DNA from: Ruegeria sp. A3M17
GTDB taxonomy: Bacteria > Pseudomonadota > Alphaproteobacteria > Rhodobacterales > Rhodobacteraceae
Reading direction: 5' to 3'
Assembly: GCF_003318255.1 (NCBI RefSeq)
Contig: NZ_QOCF01000028.1
Span: 62,001-126,000, forward strand
DNA: 64,000 bases
Shown here: in pieces, positions 8,868-21,508 of the stretch
How positions within the stretch are numbered: position 1 is the stretch's first letter
How the letters are laid out: each line of letters opens with the position of its first letter
Translations under genes and position numbers: made by a program
Notes under the pieces: model-generated
What the model was told of the DNA's origin: nothing
Database searches by the model: none
The model's input: the letters and a program-made list of their open reading frames with translations, nothing else

Positions 8868-10204
8868 TGCGTCACCTCATCATCGCGCATCAGCCAGCCG
8901 GTGACGGATGTTTCCGGTTGTATCACCTCGCGGGCAGCGGCGATGATCTCATCCCCAGTGACAGCCTGCAGAATATCGGGCCAGGCCTGCACATCCTCGA
9001 TAGTCAGGCCGCTGGTCAGCGCGCGGCCATAGCGGTTGCCAATCCCGTCCACATTGTCGCGCGCATAGGTCTGCGACGCCCGCAGCTGCATCTTGATCCG
9101 GTCAAGGTCTTCTTCGTTCACACCCTCAGCGATGAAGTCGGCAACCACCTGATCCAATGCATCTTCGGCCTCTTGCAGGGAAACGCCTGCAGCCGGGACG
9201 ACGATCAGATCAAAGGTCGTATCATCCAGCGAGACACCCCGATAGAACGCCCCGGTGTAGACAACTTTCTGCTGCTCGAACTGCAGCTTTTCGTTCAGGT
9301 AAGATGTCGTGCTTCCGCCCAACAGTTCTGCCAACAGAAACAGAGCAGCTGCTTTCTCCTGTTCGCCCGGATCACGTTCGGGCGCCAGATAGCTGCGTTG
9401 AACATAGGGCTGCGACACGCGCGCATCTTTGTACGTCAGACGGCGTTCTGCCGTTTGCGGCGGTTCCTGCGACCGGACCCGTTCGGGCAGATCAGGGTTG
9501 GCGGGGATCACACCATAATATTGCTCGGCCAGCGACTTGACCTCGTCAGGTTCGACATCACCGGTGACGACCAGTATGGCGTTATTGGGCGCATAATGAG
9601 TCTGGTAGAAGGACAGCGCGTCTTCCATGTCGAGTGTTTCCATCTCGTGCCGCCAGCCGATGATCGGCACGCCATAGCGATGGTTGAGGTATTGCGAAGC
9701 GCTCATCTGTTCGCCGAACAGGGCACGAGGGCTGTTGTCGGTGCGCTGATTGCGCTCTTCTAGGATCACGTCACGCTCGGTGGCGATATCCTCGTAGTTC
9801 AGGCGGATATTGCGCATCCGGTCTGCTTCCATCCGCATCATCAGTTCCAGCCGGTCGGCGGCAACGCGTTGAAAATACGCGGTGTAATCATACGAAGTGA
9901 ACGCGTTGTCGGTGCCGCCATTGGCCGCAACGGTGGCCGAGAATTCGCCCGGGGCCAGAGTGTCGGTGCCTTTGAACAGCAGGTGTTCCAGGAAATGCGC
10001 CACCCCCGACGATCCCACGGGCTCATCCGCTGACCCTGCGCGATACCAGACCATGTGCTGCACAACCGGTGCGCGGTGATCTTCGATCACGACGACATCC
10101 ATGCCGTTGTCCAACGTAAAGGTAGTGACCGCTTCGTGCCCCTCGCTTGCAGCAAGAGGGGTTGCGGCCATCAGGGCTGCCGACAATGCCAGGGCCCGAA
10201 CCAT
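8864..10204 (-). CDS. M16 (insulinase) family zinc metallopeptidase, active subunit
   Basis: Periplasmic zinc peptidase of 446 residues. A signal peptide (LALSAALMAATPLAAS) precedes the M16 domain, which holds the inverted zinc motif HFLEH in GVAHFLEHLLFKGT (about residues 64-80) and the third ligand region DVILEERNQR some 75 residues later. The R/Y-type C-terminal half contains YGRAL. Family members (pitrilysin, PqqL, mitochondrial processing peptidase) cleave peptides inside a closed chamber. The following gene encodes the metal-less partner with a four-base overlap. It is the first gene of the pair, and the 81 bp upstream separate it from a DUF3035 lipoprotein gene on the same strand. Confidence 0.92.
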   Translation of the reverse strand: MVRALALSAALMAATPLAASEGHEAVTTFTLDNGMDVVVIEDHRAPVVQHMVWYRAGSADEPVGSSGVAHFLEHLLFKGTDTLAPGEFSATVAANGGTDNAFTSYDYTAYFQRVAADRLELMMRMEADRMRNIRLNYEDIATERDVILEERNQRTDNSPRALFGEQMSASQYLNHRYGVPIIGWRHEMETLDMEDALSFYQTHYAPNNAILVVTGDVEPDEVKSLAEQYYGVIPANPDLPERVRSQEPPQTAERRLTYKDARVSQPYVQRSYLAPERDPGEQEKAAALFLLAELLGGSTTSYLNEKLQFEQQKVVYTGAFYRGVSLDDTTFDLIVVPAAGVSLQEAEDALDQVVADFIAEGVNEEDLDRIKMQLRASQTYARDNVDGIGNRYGRALTSGLTIEDVQAWPDILQAVTGDEIIAAAREVIQPETSVTGWLMRDDEVTQ

Positions 10205-10285
10205 AGGGCGTCCTCCGTTTGATTTATGCAGTTCAAACTACGGTGGCGCCGCGCGGGTTCAAGGCCAATGACGAAAAGTTAAAGA

Positions 10286-10804
10286 TTATTCATCTACCGG
10301 TGGCGCCGATGGTGTTTCTATCCCGGCCTGGCGTGCCGCCTCATTCTGACGGTCGGGGTTCAGCGTTTCGCGGCGGTAAATCTGCGAATACCGATCCACG
10401 TTGAACATGCGCAGGCGCGTCAGGCGTCCCTGCTTTCTGCGGAATTCTGCATCCTCGGCATCAACCACCTGCCGTGAATTTGCTGCAACCCCATACCGGC
10501 TGGAGGCCGTCACAAGGGCCGCGTCCGTGGATGGAATGGCCGTATTTGTGTTCAGCGAAGATTCGTTCCCGCCAAGGGCAACGACAGCTTCGGCCTTAGG
10601 GTTCGGATCGGTCAGGTTTTCACCACCCAGCGTGGGCGCGGGCAGGAACTTGTAATCCTTGGGCTCGGTCAACGGCTTGACAGGCAGGACCGAGAATTCG
10701 TCCGGCCCCTGCCCGGGCGCTTCGAGATGGCGCAATCCGATATCGGAACAGCCCGCAGCCGCAAAGGCCAATGTCAAAGCAAATATGGAACGCGGCAGCC
10801 GCAT
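10286..10804 (-). CDS. DUF3035 lipoprotein (BamF-like)
   Basis: Small outer-membrane lipoprotein of 172 residues. The signal peptide ends in a lipobox AAAGCSD, with lipidation expected at Cys19. The motif RHLEAPGQGPDEFSVL followed by proline-rich PLTEPKDYKFLPAP is diagnostic of DUF3035, a family confined to alphaproteobacteria. Proteins of this type are often annotated as the BamF subunit of the beta-barrel assembly machine; I recall this from annotation practice and cannot verify it here. It lies between lspA (whose product matures lipoproteins) and the M16 pair, all on the minus strand with short gaps, so an envelope-maintenance operon is plausible. Confidence 0.85.
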   Translation of the reverse strand: MRLPRSIFALTLAFAAAGCSDIGLRHLEAPGQGPDEFSVLPVKPLTEPKDYKFLPAPTLGGENLTDPNPKAEAVVALGGNESSLNTNTAIPSTDAALVTASSRYGVAANSRQVVDAEDAEFRRKQGRLTRLRMFNVDRYSQIYRRETLNPDRQNEAARQAGIETPSAPPVDE

Positions 10805-10854
10805 CAGAGTCTCCAGCCTGTTTCAGGCGCTTTTATCGCATTTCAAATGGCACG

Positions 10855-11325
10855 TCACGAGGCCTTTTTGCCTTCGAACAGCACCAGACCAATCGCTCCC
10901 GCGAAAATGAACACATCAGCAAGGTTGAACACGAAAGGGTTGTTGATGCCGCAACAGGACATGTTCAGGAAATCCAGAACATAGCCATAAAGCAGGCGAT
11001 CCACGACGTTGCCCAGCGCCCCGCCAATCAGCAACCCGCCGCAAACCAGCATCAGTTTCGACGGGGCAGTGCGCATCAGCCAGATCAGCACACCGATTGC
11101 GATGACCATGGAAACACCGATCAACGCCCATCGGGCAGCATCGGTATTGCCTTGAAACAAGCCGAAATTGATGCCCCGATTCTCACCGTATTTGAACACC
11201 AGCAGCGGCGGCAGAACATCAATGTTCCCATCGGCCACGCGCATCACGTGAACGACCAGATACTTGCTGATCTGGTCGATCAGTAACGCGGCCAAAACGG
11301 CCCAGAGAAGCAGACGATAGCGCAT
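10855..11325 (-). CDS. lspA: lipoprotein signal peptidase II
   Basis: Inner-membrane aspartyl peptidase that removes signal peptides from diacylated prolipoproteins. At 156 residues it is the usual length, with four membrane segments. Both catalytic aspartates are in place: [15 protein letters not shown] and [12 protein letters not shown]. The N-terminal D in [11 protein letters not shown] is also a family marker. Its ATG shares one base with the purH stop (TGATG), so it is translated by coupling to purH. Downstream is a lipoprotein gene (DUF3035) that would be a substrate. Confidence 0.96.
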   Translation of the reverse strand: MRYRLLLWAVLAALLIDQISKYLVVHVMRVADGNIDVLPPLLVFKYGENRGINFGLFQGNTDAARWALIGVSMVIAIGVLIWLMRTAPSKLMLVCGGLLIGGALGNVVDRLLYGYVLDFLNMSCCGINNPFVFNLADVFIFAGAIGLVLFEGKKAS

Positions 11326-12914
11326 CAGTGGCGGAAGTGGCGCATGCCGGTAAAGACCATGGCCAAACCGGCCTCATCCGCAGCTGCGATCACTTCATCG
11401 TCGCGCATCGAGCCGCCCGGTTGGATAACACAGGTCGCGCCGGCCTCGGCCGCTTCCATCAGACCGTCCGGGAACGGAAAAAACGCATCCGACGCCACGG
11501 CAGAACCGATGGTCAGTGGTTGGGCCAAGCCCAGAGCATCAGCCATGCGTTCGGCTTTCTTGGCTGCAATCATCGCCGAGTCCAGGCGGCTCATCTGACC
11601 GGCACCCACACCCACGGTTGCTCCGTCTTTGACATAGACGATGGCATTGGACTTGACGTGTTTGGCGACTTTCCACGCAAACAGAAGATCGCGCATCTGT
11701 TCCTCGGTCGGGGATTTCTTGGTAACGACCTTCAGGTCATTAAGGCCGACAAATCCGTTGTCCTTGTCCTGCACCAGCAGGCCACCGGCAACCTGGCGGA
11801 CGGTTTTACCACCTGCGGTCACGTCCGGCAGACCATCGGTTGTCAGCAGACGCAGGTTCTTTTTGGCGGCAAAGATTGCCTTAGCCTCATCCGACGCACC
11901 CGGAGCGATCACGACTTCGGTGAAAATCCCGGTAATTTCCTGCGCGGTTTCGGCATCCAGCGGCTGGTTCAGCGCAATGATCCCGCCAAAGGCCGAAGTG
12001 CGGTCACAATCGAACGCGGCCTTATAGGCCTCGATCAGTGTCGCGCCCTTGGCAACACCGCAGGGGTTGGCATGTTTGATGATCGCACAGGCCGCGCCTT
12101 GCGCCGGATCGAACTCAGCCACCAGTTCAAATGCCGCGTCCGTGTCGTTGATGTTGTTGTAGCTCAGTTCCTTGCCCTGATGCTGCACCGCGGTCGCGAC
12201 ACCGGGGCGGTTGGTGCCATCAGTATAGAAGACTGCCTGTTGGTGGCTGTTTTCGCCATAACGCAAGGTCTGTTTCAGCTCACCGGCAAAGGCGCGACGG
12301 CGCGGGGCCTGCGCGGCCAGCGCATCAGCCATCCAGTTCGACACAGCCGTGTCATAGGCAGCAGTACGGGCATAGGCTGTCTGCGCCAGGTGCTGACGGA
12401 ACGCATAGGAGGTCTGCCCATCATTGGCCGCCAGCTCGGCCAGGAGCGCGTCGTAATCCTGAACATCCACAACCACATTCACAAAAGCGTGGTTCTTCGA
12501 GGCCGCGCGGATCATCGCCGGGCCACCGATATCGATGTTTTCGATACATTCGTCGTAACCCGCACCTTTGGCTACGGTGGCCTCGAACGGATAGAGGTTC
12601 ACCACCAGCAGGTCGATCGCGCCAATGCCATGTTCGTCCATCGCCGCCACGTGGCTGTCACTGTCGCGCAGGGCCAGCAGCCCGCCATGCACCATCGGAT
12701 GCAGCGTTTTCACACGACCATCCATCATCTCGGGGAAGCCGGTAATCTCGCTGACGTCCTTCACCGCAAGCCCTGCATCGCGCAGCGCCTTGGCTGTACC
12801 GCCGGTCGACAGCAGTTCGACCCCGCGTTCGGCCAGTGCCTTTCCCAGCTCGATCAACCCGGTCTTGTCGGAAACGGAAAGCAACGCGCGGCGCACGGGG
12901 TGAAGATCGGTCAT
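11325..12914 (-). CDS. purH: bifunctional AICAR formyltransferase / IMP cyclohydrolase
   Basis: Catalyses the last two steps of purine synthesis: formylation of AICAR with 10-formyl-THF and ring closure to IMP. The 529-residue protein starts [20 protein letters not shown], the IMP cyclohydrolase (MGS-like) domain through about residue 150, and continues with the AICARFT domain ([43 protein letters not shown]). The ATG at 12914 is chosen because the protein family begins at [13 protein letters not shown]; the open frame extends 38 codons further upstream without homology. lspA follows with a one-base overlap. A 558-codon open frame on the opposite strand is a coding shadow. Confidence 0.97.
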   Translation of the reverse strand: MTDLHPVRRALLSVSDKTGLIELGKALAERGVELLSTGGTAKALRDAGLAVKDVSEITGFPEMMDGRVKTLHPMVHGGLLALRDSDSHVAAMDEHGIGAIDLLVVNLYPFEATVAKGAGYDECIENIDIGGPAMIRAASKNHAFVNVVVDVQDYDALLAELAANDGQTSYAFRQHLAQTAYARTAAYDTAVSNWMADALAAQAPRRRAFAGELKQTLRYGENSHQQAVFYTDGTNRPGVATAVQHQGKELSYNNINDTDAAFELVAEFDPAQGAACAIIKHANPCGVAKGATLIEAYKAAFDCDRTSAFGGIIALNQPLDAETAQEITGIFTEVVIAPGASDEAKAIFAAKKNLRLLTTDGLPDVTAGGKTVRQVAGGLLVQDKDNGFVGLNDLKVVTKKSPTEEQMRDLLFAWKVAKHVKSNAIVYVKDGATVGVGAGQMSRLDSAMIAAKKAERMADALGLAQPLTIGSAVASDAFFPFPDGLMEAAEAGATCVIQPGGSMRDDEVIAAADEAGLAMVFTGMRHFRH

Positions 12915-12936
12915 GGGGTCAAAGGTCCTTTTGGCG

Positions 12937-14676
12937 TCAGTCAAACTCGGGCTCGTCCCGGTGTATATCCCGCACGGCATAGGCTGTGTCCTGGGCCTTG
13001 CTGAGCGTCCACCGGATGCGCGTCGCATACTCCATTGCGCGGCCAGATAGAACGATCTGTTTTGTCGCGCGTGGTTTTAAACGCCCGTTTTCAAGATAAA
13101 CACTTGGTTCTAAACTTAATTTTCCGACGCCGTCGTGGCGGAAAACCCAGATCTCACCACTTTTCAAGGCCATCGAAACCGCAGCCCCCCCCAGATCCAA
13201 CGCCGCATCCACGTCTGGATGCAGGTGAAACCGGATATCAAAGGCGATGCCTTTCAGGCCCGAAGCGTCCATTGCCTTGTCGAATTGGCGCTTCGCCTTG
13301 TCGGTGGCGGTCAGCAGAATATCCTCACACGCCAGCTCACGCCCATCAAAGCGCAGCTCAAAAGTGCGGGCATGAGTCAATCCGAAGACTTTAGTATACC
13401 CGTCGTGACCCGCCATGAAGCGCGTGCCTTCAAAGGCATCCTCGAAATCAATGGGAACCTCATGCGGCGCATCCACCAGTGCCTCGCGTTCGGCGCCCTG
13501 CGTCGGTGGCGCCAGCCGAGCGCTTGAATACCCATCAAGGCACAGTGTCGAATGCGACGGTGTCGCCCGACCCGCGCGCCGCCATTCCATTCCAAAACTT
13601 TCGCCCGATCCGCAATTGACCACCAGCGGTCTGCGGCCCGAGGTTAGTTCGAACGCCAGGGTCGAGGCATGGGCGTTGTATGACGCCGCCCCCTTGGGCG
13701 GAGTGGCGGCATCCACAATCACGCTGGTTCTGGCCGCATAAAGCCGGGCAAATCCCATGGACAGCCCCGTGTCGTGATGTGGCCTGACACCGCTTTGCGC
13801 CAGTGCCTGATCCAGACGCCCTTCGACACCGCGCCCACCGCCGTGAAATCGGGCCAAGGCCCCGTCCGCATGACGCAGGCTGCGCAAGGTGGGGGCCATG
13901 CGTTTAATGGCACTTGCCTGCGCCCCGGGCGTGCCCCGGCCCAACGCGCTAAGCGCGGCCGAGGTCCATGAAAGCAGCATAAAAACTTCAAGCAGTTCTT
14001 CCGGGTTGCGGGTTAAGATTCCACCCTGTTCGTCGACCTGACTGTCACACTCGCGCGCCAAAGCACGAAGGGCAGGATCAGCCATTTGCTCCAACCCCTC
14101 CAACGCCAATCCGGCCTGCACCAGCCCGGCAAGCGCCTCAAACCGGGGAAGACCCGGGGTCGCTGCCTTCCAGCGCTTGGACAAAAACCAAGTCTGTTGG
14201 GCCAACGAACGAAAAAACATCCTACTTTGGTGTTCATCTGCGCCGCGCAACAGGAAAATCGCATGGTTAATCCAGCGTATGACGCGCCGACCGGTCAGAT
14301 CAGGTGCCCAGCCCGGCCCCTGACCGCGACCATGCGCGTTGATCCAGCCCCAGACCCACCGCTGGGCCTTTTCACGCGCGCGCATATCGCCGACAGCCGC
14401 CAGATCGTCGAGCCAGGCAAAGCCGTGGCGTTCATTGTCGAACCCGGTGCTGGGCGCGGCCACATCCCATAGCTCGGTATCCTGAGCTTCAACCAGAAAG
14501 CCCGCAAATAGCAGATTTCCGGCGACCAACTGACGCCCGCGCGCAAATGAGCCGACCGTGCGTGGTTCCGGCTCGCCAACAAACCCCGAGACCGCTTTGC
14601 GACGCTGGCTGAGCCGCGCGTAGAGACGGTTCTGAAACCGTGTCCACTGATTGGTCATGGTATCTGTCTTCGACAT
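12937..14676 (-). CDS. heparinase II/III family protein
   Basis: Protein of about 579 residues with a helical N-terminal toroid (about 70-300; [30 protein letters not shown]) and a C-terminal beta-sandwich (about 330-560) with the family's [28 protein letters not shown] and [12 protein letters not shown]. Polysaccharide lyases of PL12/PL21 type share this build, but I see no signal peptide, and members beside purH and rsmB in Rhodobacteraceae have no assigned substrate. The start at 14676 (MSKTDT) or 14658 (MTNQ) is undecided. It ends 22 bp before purH on the same strand. Function beyond fold is unknown; a cytoplasmic or non-classically placed lyase or a non-catalytic homologue are both possible. 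Confidence 0.82.
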   Translation of the reverse strand: MSKTDTMTNQWTRFQNRLYARLSQRRKAVSGFVGEPEPRTVGSFARGRQLVAGNLLFAGFLVEAQDTELWDVAAPSTGFDNERHGFAWLDDLAAVGDMRAREKAQRWVWGWINAHGRGQGPGWAPDLTGRRVIRWINHAIFLLRGADEHQSRMFFRSLAQQTWFLSKRWKAATPGLPRFEALAGLVQAGLALEGLEQMADPALRALARECDSQVDEQGGILTRNPEELLEVFMLLSWTSAALSALGRGTPGAQASAIKRMAPTLRSLRHADGALARFHGGGRGVEGRLDQALAQSGVRPHHDTGLSMGFARLYAARTSVIVDAATPPKGAASYNAHASTLAFELTSGRRPLVVNCGSGESFGMEWRRAGRATPSHSTLCLDGYSSARLAPPTQGAEREALVDAPHEVPIDFEDAFEGTRFMAGHDGYTKVFGLTHARTFELRFDGRELACEDILLTATDKAKRQFDKAMDASGLKGIAFDIRFHLHPDVDAALDLGGAAVSMALKSGEIWVFRHDGVGKLSLEPSVYLENGRLKPRATKQIVLSGRAMEYATRIRWTLSKAQDTAYAVRDIHRDEPEFD

Positions 14677-14766
14677 GACGCTCGTTACTCTGCCCCTTGC
14701 GCTCTGCTGGCGCCTGAGACCCAACGATAGACCGGGGCGATCGTCAAGTCATCGAAAAGCGTGCTT

Positions 14767-16023
14767 CTACGCCGATTTGTTCAAGCGTGCGATGTAGAAC
14801 CCATCCATTCCACCAAGATCAGCCCAGTAATCGGGTCGCAGACGCAGGCCGCCTTCCTCGGTGATCCATTCGGACTCGATTCCGGCAATGTTCAAAGCCG
14901 CCCAATCCACCGACATATCGGGGTGTTGGTCCAGCGCTTCTTCGACCTGCACCTCGCCCTCATCCGGCAGGAGCGAGCAGGTGCAATAGACCAGCCGCCC
15001 GCCAGGTTTCAGCAAGCTCCAGGCGTGGGCCAGCGTCCGGGCCTGCAGTTCGATCAACTCACCAAATTCCGATCCGTCTTTGGCAAAAGGCAGGTCAGGG
15101 TGCCTGCGGATCGTTCCCGTGGCAGAACACGGCGCGTCCAAAAGGATGGCGTCATACTGGCCCTGATGTTCAAGCGCGTCGCCTGCGACGACAGTGGCTT
15201 TCAGCCCGGTGCGTTTGAGGTTCTCATGCACCCGCGCCAACCGCGTTTCCGAGACGTCGAGCGCCGTAACATCGGCCCCAGCCGCCGCCAACTGCAGTGT
15301 TTTTCCACCCGGAGCGGCGCAAAGATCGAGGATCTTTTCGCCCGATTTCGGAGCAAGTATGCGCACTGGAATAGCGGCCGCCGCGTCCTGCACCCACCAA
15401 TCACCTTTGGCATAACCCGGAAGGGCCGTGACCTGACCGGCATCGTGCAGCCGCATCGAACCGGTCGGCAGGGTCTCACCCGGTCCGCTGTCGCCCGGCT
15501 TCACAGTCAGGTCAAGCGGTGCGCCAGTAAATTGCGCCTTTTCCATTCCCGCGATTGCATCCTCACCCCATGCCATGATCAGCGGATCACGTAGCCATTC
15601 GGGCAAACGCGGCACGCGCATTTTGGGCCATGCATCGGGCCCTTCGGCGGCCACTTTCCGCAACACGGCATTCACCAGGCCTTTCAGCCGTCCGTGCTTG
15701 CGGGAACGCCCTACGATGTCGACCATTGAATTCACCACACCATGAGCCGCTTCACCGTGGCACAGCTCGACCGCGCCAAGGCGCAGGGCATTGTGCACAG
15801 TCAAAGCCGGCGTACGGTTCAGGTGGTTTTCCAGCAGACGATCCGCACGCTCCAAGCCGCGCAAGGTTTCCAGCGTTAGACGTTGCGCCCGCGCGCGATC
15901 TTCAGGGGCCAACCGGTCCAGCGCACCGGCGGCCAGACATTCGGACAGCAGGCGTCCTTCACCCAGAATCTGATCCAGCAGATAGATCGCGCTGCGTCGT
16001 GCCGCTGTTGCGTTGTCGGACAT
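14767..16023 (-). CDS. rsmB: RsmB-type 16S rRNA (cytosine-C5) methyltransferase
   Basis: SAM-dependent RNA m5C methyltransferase, 418 residues. An N-terminal NusB-like helical domain (about 5-125) is followed by the NOL1/NOP2/Sun Rossmann domain with SAM motif LDLCAAPGGKT, LLDAPCSATGTIRRHPD (PC motif, catalytic release cysteine) and YCTCSLLPDEGE (TC motif, nucleophilic cysteine). The C-terminal LRLRPDYWADLGGMDGFYIARL is typical. In E. coli the enzyme modifies C967 of 16S rRNA; the same target is inferred. The gene reads toward the heparinase-like gene and is divergent from a small SDHAF4-like gene 90 bp away. Confidence 0.92.
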   Translation of the reverse strand: MSDNATAARRSAIYLLDQILGEGRLLSECLAAGALDRLAPEDRARAQRLTLETLRGLERADRLLENHLNRTPALTVHNALRLGAVELCHGEAAHGVVNSMVDIVGRSRKHGRLKGLVNAVLRKVAAEGPDAWPKMRVPRLPEWLRDPLIMAWGEDAIAGMEKAQFTGAPLDLTVKPGDSGPGETLPTGSMRLHDAGQVTALPGYAKGDWWVQDAAAAIPVRILAPKSGEKILDLCAAPGGKTLQLAAAGADVTALDVSETRLARVHENLKRTGLKATVVAGDALEHQGQYDAILLDAPCSATGTIRRHPDLPFAKDGSEFGELIELQARTLAHAWSLLKPGGRLVYCTCSLLPDEGEVQVEEALDQHPDMSVDWAALNIAGIESEWITEEGGLRLRPDYWADLGGMDGFYIARLNKSA

Positions 16024-16112
16024 GGAATCGCCTTTGAATAAATCCTCGCCCGCATTGCCAATGGCGGACGCGGGCGTATATCAAGCCCATGCACGGAAAG
16101 GAACCCGATGTC

Positions 16113-16295
16113 ATGAGTGACGACCGCAAAGACCTGCCGCCCGCCGCCCAGCGCGCCCTGGCCGAAGCCGAAGAGCGCCGCAAGAAAGCCGAGGCAGAGG
16201 CGAAAAAGATGCCCAAGGAACTGGGCGGTCGTGACGGCCCCGATCCGGCCCGCTATGGCGATTGGGAAAAGAAAGGCATCGCGATCGATTTCTGA
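16113..16295 (+). CDS. SDHAF4-like small protein (DUF1674)
   Basis: A 60-residue protein with a charged, alanine-rich helix (QRALAEAEERRKKAEAEAKK) and the C-terminal signature GGRDGPDPARYGDWEKKGIA followed by IDF. This signature defines DUF1674, the family of succinate dehydrogenase assembly factor 4, which in eukaryotes binds the flavinylated SdhA subunit. An equal role in bacterial complex II assembly is inferred from family. The ATG at 16113 is preferred because AAAGGAA sits about ten bases upstream; an in-frame ATG at 16089 would add eight residues. It converges with the LysR gene, four bases apart, and is not near sdh genes in the window. Confidence 0.88.
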   Translation: MSDDRKDLPPAAQRALAEAEERRKKAEAEAKKMPKELGGRDGPDPARYGDWEKKGIAIDF

Positions 16296-16299
16296 TCGC

Positions 16300-18973
<2,674 letters not shown>

Positions 18974-18977
<4 letters not shown>

Positions 18978-19642
18978 GCGCGCCTGAATATATCTTCGAG
19001 GCCAGCTCGAAACCGTCCCTTCCTTGGCACGAGGTTCCGCTGATCCGGGCCACGGACACGTCGGTCAAAGGCTATGGCTGTCTGGTCGACGACCCCGAAA
19101 CCTTCGAGATTGAAATCACCCGTTGGCCGCAACAAGGCTGGCGACCGATTGACGAAGGCACCGGCGACGAGGGCGGCTGGGTCGAAGGCACGTTCAAATG
19201 CGACTGGCAAGGCGACGTGCTTTATGGTGAGAACGAGGCCGTCAAAGGCCACTATGTTCTGGGCTGGTCCGCTGATCCACAACAGGCGCAGACCGACCGC
19301 CAAACAGCACCGCGCGATCAGGTTCTGCTGTGGCACATGAACTATCACCCCGATGGCGGGCAGATGTTCTGGCCGCTGGACAACAAGCCCTTCATCGTGC
19401 CTGTCGCGCTGCCCGGCGACAACCTGTCGCCAGAAAAGGTGGTCGCATTCTGGTGTGACGGCACGCGTGGCCTCTATATTCATCCCGGCATCTGGCACGA
19501 AGGGATATTCCCCGTCGAAGACAACCAGCGCTTCCTTGATCGGCAGGGCCGGGTGCACGCCCGGGTCAGCGCGGATATCGGAAACGAATTCGGCGTTTAC
19601 CTCGCCTGTCCACTGCGCGCGGACAAGATACGTGATCTGTAG
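18974..19642 (+). CDS. ureidoglycolate lyase (AllA)-like protein, third gene of the tmp operon
   Basis: A 222-residue soluble protein whose second half reads like the AllA/ureidoglycolate lyase cupin family: FWPLDNKPFIVPVALPGD, then CDGTRGLYIHPGIWHEG and the closing EFGVYLACPLR. The histidines of IHPGIWHEG fall where AllA proteins place their active-site loop. The N-terminal half (VKGYGCLVDDPETFEIE) is less clearly matched. Its start overlaps the tmpB stop by four bases, so it is an integral member of tmpA-tmpB. No purine or ureide catabolism gene is nearby, so an AllA role in allantoin use is unlikely. I know of no assigned step for it in the TmpAB route. Confidence 0.72.
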
Positions 19643-19740
19643 CCAAACGTGTTGCTTCCGGGCGGCGCTTTTCAGATTCCCTTAACCTTTGCCGCAAACT
19701 TCTGCGATAATCTCCTTGTGCGTGCATAAAGGAGGCGCAG

Positions 19741-20601
19741 ATGGGATTGAACCGTCGGAAACTGGTACAACTGGGCACCGCAGCCACCGCGAGTGCGGTG
19801 CTGCCGCGATTTGCTATCGGCGCAACCGGCCAGAATGAGGCGTTCGAGGCAGAGTTCGCCGAGACACTGGCTGGCCTCAAAGCCGCATTCGCCAAGCTCG
19901 GGTTTTCCGAGTCGCAACCTTTTTCGATTGTCACCGGGAACGTCGACTATAATGGCGGGCTGCGGCACGATTTCGAGCAAAAGAAATTGCGACCAAACGC
20001 TTTCGTTATACAACCGCTGGCACGCGTCGCAGATGTGGAAGAAAAATCCCGCCCCGATGTCCTGCCCCTGTTTCACGAGGTTGGCTGCCATCCGGAAGGC
20101 GCAGTCAGTGGGCGCGACACCACCGAACTTATGGTGCGCCTTCTGGCCGAAGAGTTCAGCCTTGACCCGTCCCGCATTGCTTTTGTCAGCGTGCCTCAGG
20201 CCGATGACGTGCGCCCGGTTCTGGATGAGATGAACTTGCCGTTTTCGCAAAAGGTCCTGCTGCGCGATGAGGCCGAGGCATTGGCCGCCCGCGACGCCTC
20301 AGGCTATTTCTTTCCCGATCCGTTTGGCGAGGATTATCTGGTCACGATGGGCGTCTATTATCGCGTCGGCAATCAAACTGAACCCGCACCCGAATCCTAT
20401 CCCCCCTCTGCCAACTGGACCGAAATCGGAGAGATCATCATCGGCGGCGAGGCCGCACCGTTGGGCATATCAATCGGAGCCGAGCGTCTGACCTATGCGT
20501 TGACAGGTCAGTTCCCGACATGGGACCAGCGTTTGGATGCTCTCTTCGCGCATATCGACCTGCGACATGCAGAACCGCCGGGGATCGCCGCGTTCAGGTA
20601 G
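19741..20601 (+). CDS. Tat-signal protein resembling the alanyl-tRNA synthetase catalytic core
   Basis: A 286-residue protein of unknown function. The N-terminus LNRRKLVQLGTAATASAV resembles a twin-arginine signal cut near residue 27. The rest reads like a shortened class II aminoacyl-tRNA synthetase core of the AlaRS type: NAFVIQPLARVADV (AlaRS has a TSQRCVR-like strand), FHEVGCHPEG (111-120; compare FFEMLGN in AlaRS), DPSRIAFVSVP (compare PKERLWVTV), WTEIGEIIIGG and the motif-3-like GISIGAERLTYAL (242-254; compare GMGLERIAAVL). No tRNA-binding or editing domain follows. A conventional tRNA charging role is unlikely for an exported protein of this size. It sits alone, 98 bp after the tmp operon, with AAGGAGG upstream, and converges with dapB. 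Confidence 0.6.
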   Translation: MGLNRRKLVQLGTAATASAVLPRFAIGATGQNEAFEAEFAETLAGLKAAFAKLGFSESQPFSIVTGNVDYNGGLRHDFEQKKLRPNAFVIQPLARVADVEEKSRPDVLPLFHEVGCHPEGAVSGRDTTELMVRLLAEEFSLDPSRIAFVSVPQADDVRPVLDEMNLPFSQKVLLRDEAEALAARDASGYFFPDPFGEDYLVTMGVYYRVGNQTEPAPESYPPSANWTEIGEIIIGGEAAPLGISIGAERLTYALTGQFPTWDQRLDALFAHIDLRHAEPPGIAAFR

Positions 20602-20607
20602 GACCCC

Positions 20608-21417
20608 TTACAGCCCCAATACATCCACCATGTCATACTGACCCGGAGCCTTGCCTTGCCCCCACAGGGCCGCCTTCAAAGCGCCGCGGGCAAAGATGGC
20701 GCGGTCGGTGGCCAGATGGCGCAGGACGATGCGCTCTCCGGGGGCTGCGAACAGCACGTCGTGTTCGCCGACGATGTCACCGCCGCGAATAGCATGGAAC
20801 CCGATATCGCCCCTCTTGCGCGCGCCGGTGATGCCATCGCGGCCCCGATCGGACACATCGGCCAGATCGACGCCGCGCCCTTCGGCGGCGGCCTCGCCCA
20901 GCATCAGTGCAGTACCCGAGGGCGCGTCGACTTTGTGGTGATGGTGACCTTCGATGATCTCGATGTCGAAATCTTCATCCAGCGCTGCGGCAACCTTTTT
21001 GGTCAGCTGCACCAGCAGGTTGACGCCAAGGCTCATATTCCCTGCCCGCACGATAACCGCATGGCGAGAGGCCGGTTCCAGCGCTGCGATCTGCTCATCC
21101 GACATGCCAGTGGTACCAATCACGTGGACGCACCGTGCCTGCGCGGCCAGTGCGGCAAACTCCAGCGTCGCCTCGGGCGCAGTAAAGTCAATCACCGCCT
21201 GCGCCTGCGAAAACGCCTCTAGCGGGTCGTCTGTGACGGTGACGCCCAGCGCCTGACCGCCCATCGCCTCGCCCACATCCTGACCGATCCAGTCATGGCC
21301 CGTCCGCTCAACAACACCGACCAAACGCGCCTGATCGCTGTCGGTGACGGTCTTGATCAGCATCTGCCCCATACGGCCCGAAGCCCCTGTGATGACGATC
21401 CCCGGAATGTGGGTCAT
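20608..21417 (-). CDS. dapB: 4-hydroxy-tetrahydrodipicolinate reductase
   Basis: NAD(P)H-dependent reductase in the diaminopimelate/lysine pathway. At 269 residues it has the family length, with the N-terminal [14 protein letters not shown] nucleotide site, the signature [19 protein letters not shown] (catalytic His and Lys) and the C-terminal substrate-binding [13 protein letters not shown]. The start at 21417 begins [11 protein letters not shown]; a GGACC stretch precedes it. It is divergent from rbfA, 91 bp away. Confidence 0.97.
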   Translation of the reverse strand: MTHIPGIVITGASGRMGQMLIKTVTDSDQARLVGVVERTGHDWIGQDVGEAMGGQALGVTVTDDPLEAFSQAQAVIDFTAPEATLEFAALAAQARCVHVIGTTGMSDEQIAALEPASRHAVIVRAGNMSLGVNLLVQLTKKVAAALDEDFDIEIIEGHHHHKVDAPSGTALMLGEAAAEGRGVDLADVSDRGRDGITGARKRGDIGFHAIRGGDIVGEHDVLFAAPGERIVLRHLATDRAIFARGALKAALWGQGKAPGQYDMVDVLGL

Positions 21418-21508
21418 TGCGCTGGTCCTTTTGTTGAATTCGGCTCAAAGCCTCCTACCCCGTTCGCGCCCGCTTGGCAAAGCCCTGCTTTGGGCTTAGA
21501 TCGGGGAT

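Noticed and set aside
11328-13004. A 558-codon open frame on the plus strand opposite purH
   Set aside because: It lies wholly antisense to purH, whose domains are certain; its composition (His, Arg, Gln rich) is that of a shadow frame in GC-rich coding DNA.
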